DNA of 64,000 nt from Micractinium sp. NFX-FRZ (Eukaryota; Chlorophyta; Trebouxiophyceae; Chlorellales; Chlorellaceae). The notes below the pieces were generated by a model that was given only the letters and a program-made list of their open reading frames with translations, searched no databases and was not told where the DNA came from. The DNA lies in assembly GCA_029339195.1 (NCBI GenBank), contig JAPTJF010000253.1:24393-88392 (forward strand). Reading direction: 5' to 3'. Both the position numbers and the translations under genes were made by a program. Below, in pieces: positions 22,183 to 33,600 of this stretch. The first letter of the stretch is position 1; every line of letters begins with the position of its first letter.

Positions 22183-23275
22183 GCTGCAGCATTCGACACA
22201 AGGGCGTCCGCAGTCAACCCCTGCCGTCGGTTGCACGCGCCCCGCCGTCGGTTCAGCATGCGGGAGTGGCTTGGCACGCCCTGCCCTCACTGCTCACTTC
22301 ACCTGATCCCGGCTGTGCCTCCCAATACCTTCCACGCCCGCCTGCGAGCGGGCCACCAATAAACACGCCCTCCCACAAGCACATGGCACCTCACCGAGTG
22401 CTCCTGCCCGTGCAAGGTGTACAGTCCACGTGTGTTTCTCGCCGAGTGTCCGCCATCCCGATTGTTGCCGCCCCTGCATGCATTCATCGCATCTTGCGCA
22501 CCCCTCCGATTAAACCTCCCGCCATCACCGCCACCCGAACACGCCCTGCGTTATTGCCACACGTCCCATGCACTCCACTTTCCAATTGACTGCCTGGCCC
22601 CCTGCCCCCAGCCAGCCTGTCCGCTTATACACGCCTTCCTTTCTCAGCCCTCAGCCAGGTCCCACTCTTCCATCCATCTCCACCTGCCCTTCGTTTCACT
22701 GCATCCCCAGCAACTCATACAACCCCCTAGCCTCTCCCCCTCCCCCCCCCTTCCCCTCGAGTCCCTTCTCCTGCTGCCTTTCCCCGTATCACATGCCACC
22801 CGTCCCACTCCCGCACCCCTCCTCCTCCTCCTGCCGCCTCGAGCACACGCCGTTCGCGTCACCCACGCTTGCGCCTTTTCGCGGCAGGCTCTAGCACATC
22901 ATCATGTTTTGCCAGCAACTCCCCTGCAATTACCCCGCTGCCATTCGGCAAGCTTCACACCCTGTGGCGGGCTGCGCCATCAATTTTCGCCCCAATTCAC
23001 TGCCTTGATGAAGATTCTCACATGCCCCTTATCAAACTCACGTTGCATGCAAACACAAACAAAGGTGTCCCTGGCAGGAGGCGCGGGCAGGGGCTGAGGG
23101 GTCGCACAGCGTGCACAGCGAGGGGAGCCACTCTGGCTGCGCCTCACTTCACGCCCAGGCAGCCCAGCTGAATTCACGTGTTCATTTCAGTCCCAGGCGC
23201 TGGGCAAAGCCCCAGCTGCACGTACCTGCCACTTGAGTCACACCCCAGCCGGGGCAGCTGCACTGGCCCACCAAA
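22183..23275. other. Convergent 3' region, pyrimidine-rich
   Basis: A 1.1-kb tail-to-tail spacer between membrane gene 2 and the coiled-coil gene. The plus strand is C/T-rich from about 22300 to 22860. Two decayed copies of the coiled-coil gene's terminal exon edge occur at 23147-23222. No gene seen. Confidence 0.5.
23147..23222 (-). repeat. Decayed copies of the coiled-coil gene's stop-codon end
   Basis: Bases 23147-23170 match 23279-23302 at 21 of 24 positions (offset 132). A weaker copy follows at 23186-23222. Both lie in the 3' flank, so the duplication habit seen in introns also occurs past a stop codon. Confidence 0.65.
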
Positions 23276-24895
23276 TCACTTCACTCCCAGGCGGCGCAGC
23301 TGCAGCCGCACGCTGCTGCACTCCCGGTTGATTGCCTCCAGCCGTGTCTCCACCTCCACGCGCCGCTTGCGCTCCTGCAGACAGGCAGGCTTGGAACGAG
23401 GGGACGCGTGCATGTCAGGGGTGCTCAAGGTGGTGGGATGGTGGGTGGGTTGGGCAGGCTCGCTCAACACCGCAGGCCAGAGGTGGTCTCCTCTTGCTGG
23501 TGCCAGCAGGAGCTGCAGGTGCACACACATCCTAGCAGCTGGATGCCTGCGACATGCGTGGCTCGATGGTAGAAGAACCGCTGTCCTTGCGTGCCCCCTG
23601 CATTCCAATTACATAAGCTTAGCTTACACCACAGCGCCCCGACCAGCACCCCGTTTCTCACCTGCAGCGTGCGCCCGCTGGTGTGGCTGGGCATGCGGGA
23701 GCTCTCCGCCTCCAGCTCATTCTTCTCAGCATTCAAAGACAGCAGGTGGTCCTCCAGCGCCTGGGTGCGGGCCAGCATGTCCTGCAAAGGCAATGGGGAA
23801 AGGTTGGTGCGCTTTCTTTAGCTGTTTGGCGCTCAAGCAAAGCCAGGTGGTCCTCCAGTGCCCGCACAGCGCCAACATGTCCCGCACAGGACAAGGAGGG
23901 AGGCTGTCATCTATTTCCAGAAACTTCAGCAGCGGCAGGTGGGCTGGGGCGTGGCAATGCTAGATGAAGGAAGGTGGCAAGGGCGCATGCACATACAACA
24001 ACACATCCAGGCAGCCCTTTAAGGCAGCCAAACAAGCAAGCAGGCAGGCCGCTGCACCCACCTGCAGGGTGCCCTCAGTCGCAAAGGGGCTGCTGGCAGC
24101 GCTAGGGCTGGCCAGACTCACAGCACCCATCCGAGCCGCCAGCGCCTCAGGAGCATTGCTCAGCCGCGCACCGCCGCTTTCGTGGCTGCCGCTGCTGGAC
24201 GGCGGCGCTGGCATGTGCTCCCGCTGCTGCTGCTGTGTGTAGGGAGTGGCGGTGGTGGCGCTGCGAGCGGTGGCGGAGCCGCTGCCAGCGGCAGAGTGCG
24301 CCTGCCAGTGGTCACGGAACGTGGCAGGCCGGGCGGCGGCAGGCGGCGCGGTGGCGAAACTGCTCAGGCTGCATGCGTCACTGCCCTCATCCAGCGTGCC
24401 AGTCTGGGGAGTGTACCTGCTCTGGGCCGGCCCAGGCGGTGCGGCAGGAGCAGGGTGGTTGTAGCGCTGCAGCGCGCTTCGGGGAAGCGGGCCCTCTGCA
24501 TGGCTGGCACGCACTGCCACGTGCTGCTCCTGCGGGCCGGGCTGCTGCGTCGGCTGCCATGTCAGCTCCTGCGGGCCAGGCTGCTGTGCATGCTGCCATG
24601 TCAGCTCCTGCTCCTGGCGGTGGTCACGTGCCAGCTGGGCGCTGCTGCTGGCAGCGTACGGCAGCTGCTGCATGCTGGCCTGTGGGTCTGACACCCACTG
24701 CTGCTCCTGGTGCCGCCCCATGGAGAGTTGGTAGCCGCGTGGCATCGGCATGCCAGTCTGGCTGCCAGCTGGCCATCCGTGCTCAGCGGACTGCATGCCG
24801 TAGCGGTCGGGTGGTGGGCCCTGTGGCTGGCTGCTCTCCTGCCGGGGCGTGCTGGCATATGCAGTGTACTGCTGCTGCTGCTGCTGGTAGTACTC

Positions 24896-24931
<36 letters not shown>

Positions 24932-26855
24932 GGCAGGGCCCCACTGCCCTGACGGCGGGCACTGCTCGCCCACACTGTCTCTGGAGCTGCGGCGACCTGC
25001 GGGCGCACCAGCTGCTGCCGCTGACATGGCCGGCCCTGTCCAGGCCAGGGACACCGCCTTGTCGGCCTCTGCTGCCGCCTCCAGCTCACGAGTGCGGCTT
25101 TGCAGTGCTGCCACCTGGCCCGTGGCTTGCGCCAGACCTGTCTGCAGGCGATCCACCTCAGCCTGCACCCATGTCGGTATGAGAGGTGAAGTGTGAGCGC
25201 CAGCAAGGCGAGGGAAAGCAAGGTTGTTAGGATGTAGAGCAGGCATGGTGGCCGTGCCACATCCAGGGGCAAGTAAGTCTGCCACTGTGCAGCCTGCACC
25301 CCTTGCATGGCACGTCTGTACGGCAGCAGCCCATCTCATGGCACCTTTCTTGGCATGCCGCAGGCCTCCTCCCAACCATTTCCCTCTCTCCCTGCAGCAT
25401 GCTTGCCTGCAGCGCGCCGTTTTGCTGGCGTAGCGCAGCGCCCTCCCGCCGCAGCGCCTCGCACTCGCTGTGCATCGCCTCCAGCTGCCGGTCCTTGCTG
25501 CCTTCCGAGCCCTGCGAGAACGACATGTGGGGTATCTCGAAAGCAGTGGCGCGCCACCTCACATGCACCGGCCACCCAGCAACCTGCGGCCCTCTGCCCA
25601 GGCCAGCCTCGCATGTGAGCCACCCCCCAAGCACCCAGACAGCCAGCACCCAACAAGCCAAGCGCACCTGCACCGCGCGCATGCGGTCCTCCAGCTGGCG
25701 GATGGCCACGTCACGCTGCGCCAGCGCTGTGGTCAGCTCCACATTCTTCTTCTTCAGAGCCGTGCCGCCGTCCTCCAGCAGGCCCGCATGCGAGGACGCA
25801 GCCTCCAGGCGCTGCTGCAGCGCGCGCAGGTCGCGCTCACGCTGCGGGCGGTCAGAAGGGTAACGCGGGCAGGCGGGGAGGTGGTCGGGCACGTGTAGAG
25901 CCAGTACGGCGGGCGGCAGGCACTGTTGTTCAAAATTCAGCACATGCAAAAGAGCAGGCTCAGTGGCCACCATCGGTCAGCACCCACCAACGCTCTCCGT
26001 CTTTTGCCGGCTCGTGCCCCAGCACCCCAGCCAACTACCCGCCCCATGCCCCCCTGCCCGCCTGCTCCAGCCCACCTGCGCGCACTCGTCCTTCCAGTGC
26101 GCCACCTGGTCAGCCAGCACTGCCGCCTTCCTCCGCTCCTCCTCAAGCTCTGCCTCCTTCTGCGCCACCTGCTGCTGCGTGGCCGTCACAGCCGTCGCCG
26201 CGGCCTCCGCCTCGCGCTGTTTGGACTCGAAGCGGCGCTGCAGGCGCGCAAGCTCATCCCGGTCCACCTCGCCGGCTGGCGGCGGCGGCGGCGGCGGCGA
26301 GCGCTGCTGCTGCTGCCGGCTGTAGCGGGTGCTGGCGGGGGTGCTCGAGGCAGGGGAGGTCGCGGCCTCACGCTCTGCCGCTGCCCCTGCAAGCTGCTCC
26401 TGAAGCTCTGCACAGCGGCGAGCTAGCTCGCTGTTCTGCTGCTCCAGCTGCTGTGTGTATACCGGGGCGACAGCAGCTTGGGGGTGACCTGACGGCTGCT
26501 GCGGGGCGTGCGCATGTGCCGCCGATGGCGCCGGCACCCACTGCTGGGCTTGTGGGTGCTGCTGCTGTTGCTGGCCGTGCGCCACGGTGGCTGCTGGGTA
26601 GTAGAAGCCATCCAGGCTGCTGGTGTCTCCAGCAGATGGCGGGGACTCGAGCAGCAGCGACTCGGTGGTGTGGAACACAAAGGGCTGCGGCGACGATGCG
26701 GAAGCGGCAGCGGCGGCGGCGTAGCCGTGGTGCTGGTGGTGAGAGGGCGGTGGAGTGGAAGCTGCCACACTCCAGTCGTGAGCGTAGCGCCCGTCCCAAG
26801 GAGCACCGCTGGCTGAAGCGACGTGAAGCGAGGGGGCGCTGTGCTGGGCAGCCAT
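23276..26855 (-). CDS. Coiled-coil protein with Gln-rich middle, possibly centrosomal or cytoskeletal
   Basis: Exons in coding order: 26855-26076, 25841-25668, 25511-25407, 25162-24062, 23781-23662, 23374-23276; 792 residues. Residues 1-160 are Ala/Gln/His-rich. Coiled coil runs from about 160 to 380 (heptads such as ELARRCAELQEQL and RERDLRALQQRLEAA). A Gln-rich low-complexity region follows. The C-terminus has a compact charged module: LLSLNAEKNELE, RMPSHTSGRTLQ, ERKRRVEVETRLEAINREC, LRRLG. That closing pattern reminds me of the C-terminal module of some animal centrosomal coiled-coil proteins, but I cannot verify this. The intron after exon 3 starts GC. A decayed copy of exon 5 lies in the intron before it. 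The gene is divergent from kinesin-12 with an 815-base shared region, compatible with cell-division co-expression. Confidence 0.72.
23838..23890 (-). repeat. Decayed copy of coiled-coil gene exon 5 start
   Basis: The 15-mer CAGGTGGTCCTCCAG at 23844-23858 repeats 23743-23757 (offset 101), and similarity extends over about 50 bases including the DML codons. The copy would read DMLALCGHWRTTW instead of DMLARTQALEDHL. Confidence 0.8.
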
Positions 26856-27670
26856 CGCTGGGCAGCCCGCTGACGGACGCAAGCAGGATGTGCAGGCGTA
26901 TGGGAATTGAGTGCAAGGTGATCGGGTACCAGCGGGCGCGGAAGATGATGGTCCGCAAGTCAAATCCGCAAGTCAAATGCCGCAGAGCAGGCACAGCATG
27001 GCGGCGGCCCAGTGGCCGGGCCCACTGGCAGTCAGAGCAAAATAAAGGCTCTGGTCTTTGCTCCTCACACTGCAAAAGCCTCTGAAGCGTGGATCAAGAA
27101 ATGCAACTGATCTCACTACACTCTCAAGCTTACCACGCATCCAGAGAGAGTGAGGCCTGCCGTGCACCACTCACGGACAGGCCACGGCAGCAGGTGGGCT
27201 CGTGGCAGGCCAGCCATCCTTGCAGTCCAAAATGTGCAAACATGAGCAAACCATTTATCCTCGAATTTACAAGAAGCTGGAGGTGTCTATGCATACTTTG
27301 CAGGTGGTAGCTAAGAAGCGAAGCGTGTGTGCCTATGGCGGCGACGCCAGCGAAGGCCAGAGTTGCCCTTCTTGGGCCCTTCTTGATGCATTCCTGCAGG
27401 CTTGGGAAGCGCAGCATGAGTTGCTTTGTTTCGTAGAATCTAAATGAATGGGTTGGTTTCATCTTGGCACTGGCCCTGGGTGGGAAGCGGCCACTTGGCG
27501 GCGGCCACTAGGCGGCGGCTGCGGCCGCAGCACGCGAAGCGCGTCGGCCACTCCTCCAGCTCTTCCTCCCGGCCTTGCCCCAGTCATTGCAACCGCCTCG
27601 GAATCCTCCCATTGCCCCGCCATGGGCGTTCACGCAGCGTGGTGAGCACCAGCTGTCCGCGTCTGCGAGA
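26856..27670. promoter_or_regulatory. Shared 5' region of coiled-coil gene (-) and kinesin-12 (+)
   Basis: An 815-base divergent spacer. It contains two abutting copies of a 13-mer (TCCGCAAGTCAAA) near 26955-26981, an AAATAAAGG box near 27040, and GGCCACT(T/A)GGCGGC repeated around 27488-27520 shortly before the kinesin start. These are candidate sites only. Confidence 0.5.
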
Positions 27671-30600
27671 ATGAAGTTCAAAGAGATTTTGGCCTCCTTT
27701 AGCGGCTCGGGCAAGAAGGCGGACAAGGTCAAACGACTGGGGCTGTCCGAGAATGAGTCGCCGCTCGTTCCCAAGCGCCTGCTGTCACCGCTTCCTGGGC
27801 CTGGCAGCGGCCTCCGGGGGCGCGGGACGCTAGCGGACGTGACAGCCAGCGGCACGGTGCGTGTGCGAAACCTGGGCGCTGGTCTGAAGTGGGGTGGGAG
27901 CGGCTGCAGGTCGTCGCCGCTGCCGCCGCTGCCTGGTCCGCGCTCACCTGCCAACCGCTGCTGCTGCTACCTCGCACGCGTACATTGCGTTGCATCGACT
28001 CCCGTCTTCCCTGTCCCCTGCTGATACATCTGCAGCCTCGGGCACTGAACTATGATGACCGCTCCCCGCCGCGGCAGCGGGTGCAGCGCGACACCGCGCT
28101 GGCTGCGCGGGGCAGCCCACGCCAGGTACCACCCGCACGCTCTGCTGCCGCCGCCACCCCGGCTCGCACACCCGCCCGCCAGACACGCTTTGGCCAGCAA
28201 GCGTCAGGCACCCTGGATGGAGTGGCGTTTGACGGCGTTACTGCCGCCGACCCAGCCACTGGCAGCGATAACATTCGCGTCGTGCTGCGCGTGCGCCCCC
28301 GCAACGAGCGGGAGGCCACGCTGGGCGGGGGCACATGCGTGCAGCCGCTAGGCAACAGCGGGGTGCGCATTGCCTCCCACCCTGATCCGCACTCCTTCTC
28401 GTTTGACTACGTGGCAGCCGACGAGACGAACCAGGAGACCATCTTTCAGGGTGAGGCTGCTGGTCACCCTGCTGCACATGCAGGCTCAAAGTGCGGATGC
28501 AGCTGTGGCATGCATGTTGTTCTGAAATGCTGCGTGGAATGCAGAGCAGTGTTGACCCTCCGGCAACGGCAGTGGTGCTTCGGTCAGGGTGCTGGTGCAA
28601 GGCTTGTGCCAGCACCCCAGTCGGTTGGGGTGCTCAACACATGGACATGAGGCTCACTTGGGTTGAATGTGTGCCTCCCTGCTGTTGCTTCATTATGCAG
28701 TGGCGGGCAAGCCTATTGTGGAGAACTGTCTAGCAGGATACAACGGCTGTATCTTTGCATGTGAGTGCAGCAGCATAACCCTTGTATGGGGACAGTGGGT
28801 AGACTGCGGGTAGCATTACATAATGGAGCTCCTGGCATGCATATCTCATGCTGTGAGGCCTGCTGGCGCATCAGGGCATGCATGGCAAGCAGCTCACCCC
28901 ATATGCGCGTATGACCCCTGCAGATGGCCAGACGGGCAGCGGCAAGACATACACGATGCTGGGCGGTGGTGAGGCGGGCCTGGAGGCAGGCGGCGCTGCC
29001 GCCAGCAGCGGACGGGACGACGCTCGCGGCCTCATCCAGCGCGTCTTTGAGCACCTGTTTGCCCGGATCGCCGAGGGCGGTGGCAAGTTCCTGATTGAGT
29101 GCTCCTTCCTGGAGATCTACAACGAGGTGGGGGCGGTGCAGGGTGCTTGGGGCAGGCAGATCTGCCGGTGTGCCTTGCTGTGTGTGTGCTGGCCGCTGCC
29201 TGCGCCTGCATTTGAGCCCATGCTTGTGCCTCACTCCGTACTGCTGTCTTTCTTACTGCACCCTGCCCTCTGCAGACGATCACCGACCTGCTGGACCCGA
29301 CCCGCACCAACCTGCAAGTGCGCGAGAACCTAGAGGGGCAGTACGTGTCCAACCTGACGGCGCACGAGGTGTACCGCGGTGGGTGGCGCGCTGCTGGTGC
29401 TGGGTGGGGGCTTGCCCGGCTGCGCGCGCATTTGTCTGCTGCTGGATGCGGGGGCACAGCTGCTGTTTGGCTTGCCCTCACTTCACACCTCCCTGCTGCT
29501 CTTGCTACCATGCAGTGGAGGATGTGGTGGCACTGCTGCACACAGGGCAGGCCAACCGGCGTGTGGGCGAGACCAACATGAATGAGCGGTCCAGCCGGTC
29601 GCACAGGTGTGTGGCAGGGGAATCACATGGGTGGCGGGGTGCTTGCAGGGTAGTGTGGTGAGGGGCGGGTGCTCTTGCCGATATGTGCAGGAGATCGCAG
29701 GGGTGCCAGGCGGTGTGGCTGGGTTAAGCCCGTGGTGGGAGTGTTGACCCACTTCCGGTTGGCTGATTAAACCCTGCCCGTTCAACCACACCTCCCCTGG
29801 CCTCCCCTCTGCAGTGTGTTCACCTGCAAGCTGCAGAGCAAGACGGTTGATGCGTATGGCACCTCCCACACGCGCACCGCCCGCCTGCACCTGGTGGACC
29901 TGGCAGGTGTGCTGGGTGAAGGCCACGCGGGAAGTGTGTTGGGCGGGAGGCTGTCCTAAGGAGCAGCTGCCGGTGCAATTGAGCCTTCACTTGATGGTGG
30001 TGCAGTATACTGATGGGCGTGCCTCACGTAGAGCTGCCCCTGCCCCTGCACGCATGTTTCCCATGCAGGCAGTGAGCGGCAGAAGGCGAGCGGGGCGCAG
30101 GGCGAGCGCCTGAAGGAGGCCACCGCTATCAACAAGAGCCTGTCGGCCCTGGGCAACGTCATCATGAGCCTGGTGGACCAGCAGCACGTGAGATGGTGAC
30201 AGCGGAGGGCAGGGAGCGGTAGCACTGCGCGGGGGAGCATGCGGCTGGGGATGCCGGCATGCATGCCGGGCGCTGGTGACCGCCACATGTGCTGAGTAGT
30301 CCCCCCCGGCTCATCTTGGTGTGCCTGCAGGGCCGCATGCGCCACATCCCTTACCGTGACAGCCGGCTCACCTACCTTTTGCAAGACTCGCTGGGCGGCA
30401 ACGCCAAGACCTGCCTGGTGAGGAGAAGGGAGGAGAGCTGGCTGGGAGCTGCGCTTCGCGTGTCCGCTGCTAATGCCCTGCATGTCTGCCTGCTAGCCTG
30501 CTGGCTGAGCCTGCTGCACGCATGCTACCTCCATAATCCTGTTTGGACACTCTGCCTGTCATGCCATCTGCCTCTTGCAGGTGGCCACCGTGTCGCCCGC

Positions 30601-33600
30601 GACGGTGAACGTGGCAGAGACGCTGTCCACGCTGCGCTTTGCTGACCAGGCAAAGCGCATCAAGAACCAGGTTGGTTGGCTGCCCCTGTGCTGCTCATTC
30701 CTGATGGGTGGTTTAGGAGCATGTGCTTAAGCCCTGCGGGGCAGAGCTGGATGTGTGGCCGCCCACCTGCTTGCCGGTCAGCATGTGTGCATCACCTGCA
30801 TACGCATGAGAGGCCAGGCAGGTGTCTCCCCATATCCTCAAGGCTGCTCACTTCCCACTGCTGTGCACCGCCTGCTGCCACGCACGACTTGCAGGCGGTG
30901 GTGAACGAGGACAGTGATGGCGACAAGGCGGCGCTCAAACGCGAGATCAAGAGCTTGAGGGAGCAGCTGGCAGCGGCTCAGCGGGCGCAGGCGGCTGGCG
31001 GTGCCAGCAGCGGCCTTGCAGCAAACGCTGCCAATGGAGGCAGTGCTGCTGCTGCGCATGAGGCAGCGAGCGGCACACCCGCCCGGCTGGCAGCGGTCGC
31101 AGATGCCATGCTGGCAGCTGCATCCCCTAGCACCGGGGAGGTAAGCAGCTGCTGGCTTGGCTGGCGCCTGCGGCTCATGCTGTTGTGGACGCTTCGTTGC
31201 CAGCAGGATGTGTCCGTCTCAGCTTGCCCGGCAGCTTTGCTCAGTCTCCCCTGCTGTTGATGCTGCTGTTGATGTGGCCTGCTGCAGGGATTGGGGCGGC
31301 GACAGGCTCTGGTGGGTGCGCTGCGGCGTGAGGACGTGGCCATCAAGGATGTGAAGCGGCTGGAGGCGGAGCTGGAGGGCATGCGCGGCCTGCTCAAGGT
31401 GGGGAGGCGCATTGCTCTGCTGCCTGCACTGGCAGTGCATGCTGATGCAGGGTGGCGGCAGTCATGCCTGCTGGGGTTGGCCGTCTGTTCCTGATCGCTC
31501 AGGGTTGCCGGCGTGTGCCTGAACTGCCACCCCTTTCTATACCTTGGACGCTGTGGCATCCCTCCCATGTTGCAGGCCAAGGAGAGCGACCTGCAGCGCT
31601 CGCAGATGATGATGAAGCTCAAGGAGTCCAGGCTGACGCGCCTGCAGAGTGAGCATGACAACATTTGGAGCACGTTGTAAAGGCTCAGTGTCTGGGTGCT
31701 ACAGCCTGCACTGACAGCCTGCATCAATGGCCAGTCATCCGAGCAGCAATGCCTACACACCCCCTAAACGAAGCCCGCCCTTCTTGCTATTGCCCCCTGC
31801 AGGCGGTGCTATCGATGTGCCTGCTGAGGTGGCGGAGCTGCAGCGTGAGATTGACCTGCTGCGGGCCAAGGTGGAGGCGCACCCGGAGGTCAAGCGGTTT
31901 GCGGTGGAGAACCTGCGGCTCAGTGAGGTGCGGGGGAGGAGGATGAGGGCACACAGGGATTGACAGGCCTCGCTTGGCTAGCTGTGTTGAGTACCCCTGG
32001 AGGCGAGGCGGCTTGTAGAAGCGCTGAGCCAGGCGCACAGGGAGGAGGATGCGGGCTCGGGCACGACTGCTCTGCAGGAGCTGCCGTCAGCTGTGTGATG
32101 ACTGCAGCACAGTGCCCATGGCTACTCTGCCTCTCCCTCCTGTCTGTTGCTGTGTGATGTCATGCCCTTCTCTTTTGCTGCCGCCTGCCTCTTTGCAGGA
32201 GGTGCGGCGGTATGAGGGCATGGTGAAGCGGCACGAGCTGATTTCACTGCAGACTGATGTCGGCACGCTGCGGAGTGAGATGCTGCGGATGGAGGATGAG
32301 ATGCGACGTGCACAGGTGGGGGAAGGGCAGGTGTCTGGGATGCTTTGTGATGCAATGCTGGGAGCGCTGTTCTTCCTGTTCGGCGATGCAGAGCAGTGCA
32401 GGAGGTGGACGTGTCGCCAGGGCAGCTCCCAGCTTGCATCAACAAGCCTGCACCCTGGCGCCGCTGCAGGATGAGGCGGCCATGGCAATTGAGCAAGCAA
32501 ATGCGGCCCGCATGGAAGCTGAGCAGGCAGCTGAGAGCATCCGTGCCAAGGCCGTGGAGGAGACGCAGGCCAAAGCAGTGAGTACACGTGGGGGAACACA
32601 GAAAGGCAGTCTGCTTTGGCTGCATGTGGCCGTCGATCATCCTTTCTTGGTGGTGGTGGGTGACCAATCTGCACAGCTCTCTACGGCTGTCCCCGCTCCG
32701 CCCACTTCTCACCCTGCCCACCTGCAGTCCTTGGTGCTGTCCCAGCTTCGGCAGCAGCTGTTTGAGCAGCAGCGTGCGACGCATGAGGCGGAGGCGCAGC
32801 TGACAGCGGCGGCTAGCAACAATGAGGAGATGGCGGCGCGAGTGGCGCTGCTGACAGGGATAGTGGCGGAGCTGGAGAGGTAGGACGGGAGGGGTTGTGA
32901 TGGGATGGTGCCTGGGCGGGAGTGGCGTACTGCAAGCGGTGATCCCCGGCTGGATGCTCCAACGGGGCAGGAAGGCAAGCCGCCTTTGTAAGAGCAGCGG
33001 CAAGCATGCCAGCCCCCGACTGCGCCTTTTCCAGCACAGCTGGGCCTTGCTGACGCAGGCGGCTTCTTTCAAACACACCTATCCTCTGCAGCTCGCACAC
33101 CGAGCTGCGCGGCGAGCTGAGCCCGGTCAAGCGACAGGCACGGCAGTATGAGCACGAGCTGGGCCTGGCCCGCCAGGAGACCATGGTGAGGGGTGCTGGC
33201 CGAGGGCTCAATCTTGGGTATTGCTGCAAGTATCTCTGCCTGACTTGCCCTCTTAAAAAAGTACACGCGCGCAGTTCTTAGCCCAACGTTGATGCAGTAG
33301 ATTCTGCTGCCATTCGAGCTTGCATTGCCCCTTGCACGCCTCTCTTGCTTCTCCCTGCAGGCTGCCGAGATGCGCGCGTCCAGCGAGGCCACGCTGCGCA
33401 GCCAGGCGGAGCTGGGCAGCCAGCAGCTGCAGGCGCGCCTGGCGGCGCTTGGGGCGGAGGCCGCCACGCTGCGGGCCGCCAACCAGGTGTGTGCCGTGGC
33501 GCACGGTTCCCTTTGGCACCAGGGCTGTGCTGCCTGCACCACCCACACTTGCCTGCCTACGTGCTGGCCTACCAACTGCCTCATAGACTCGAAGCCACAC

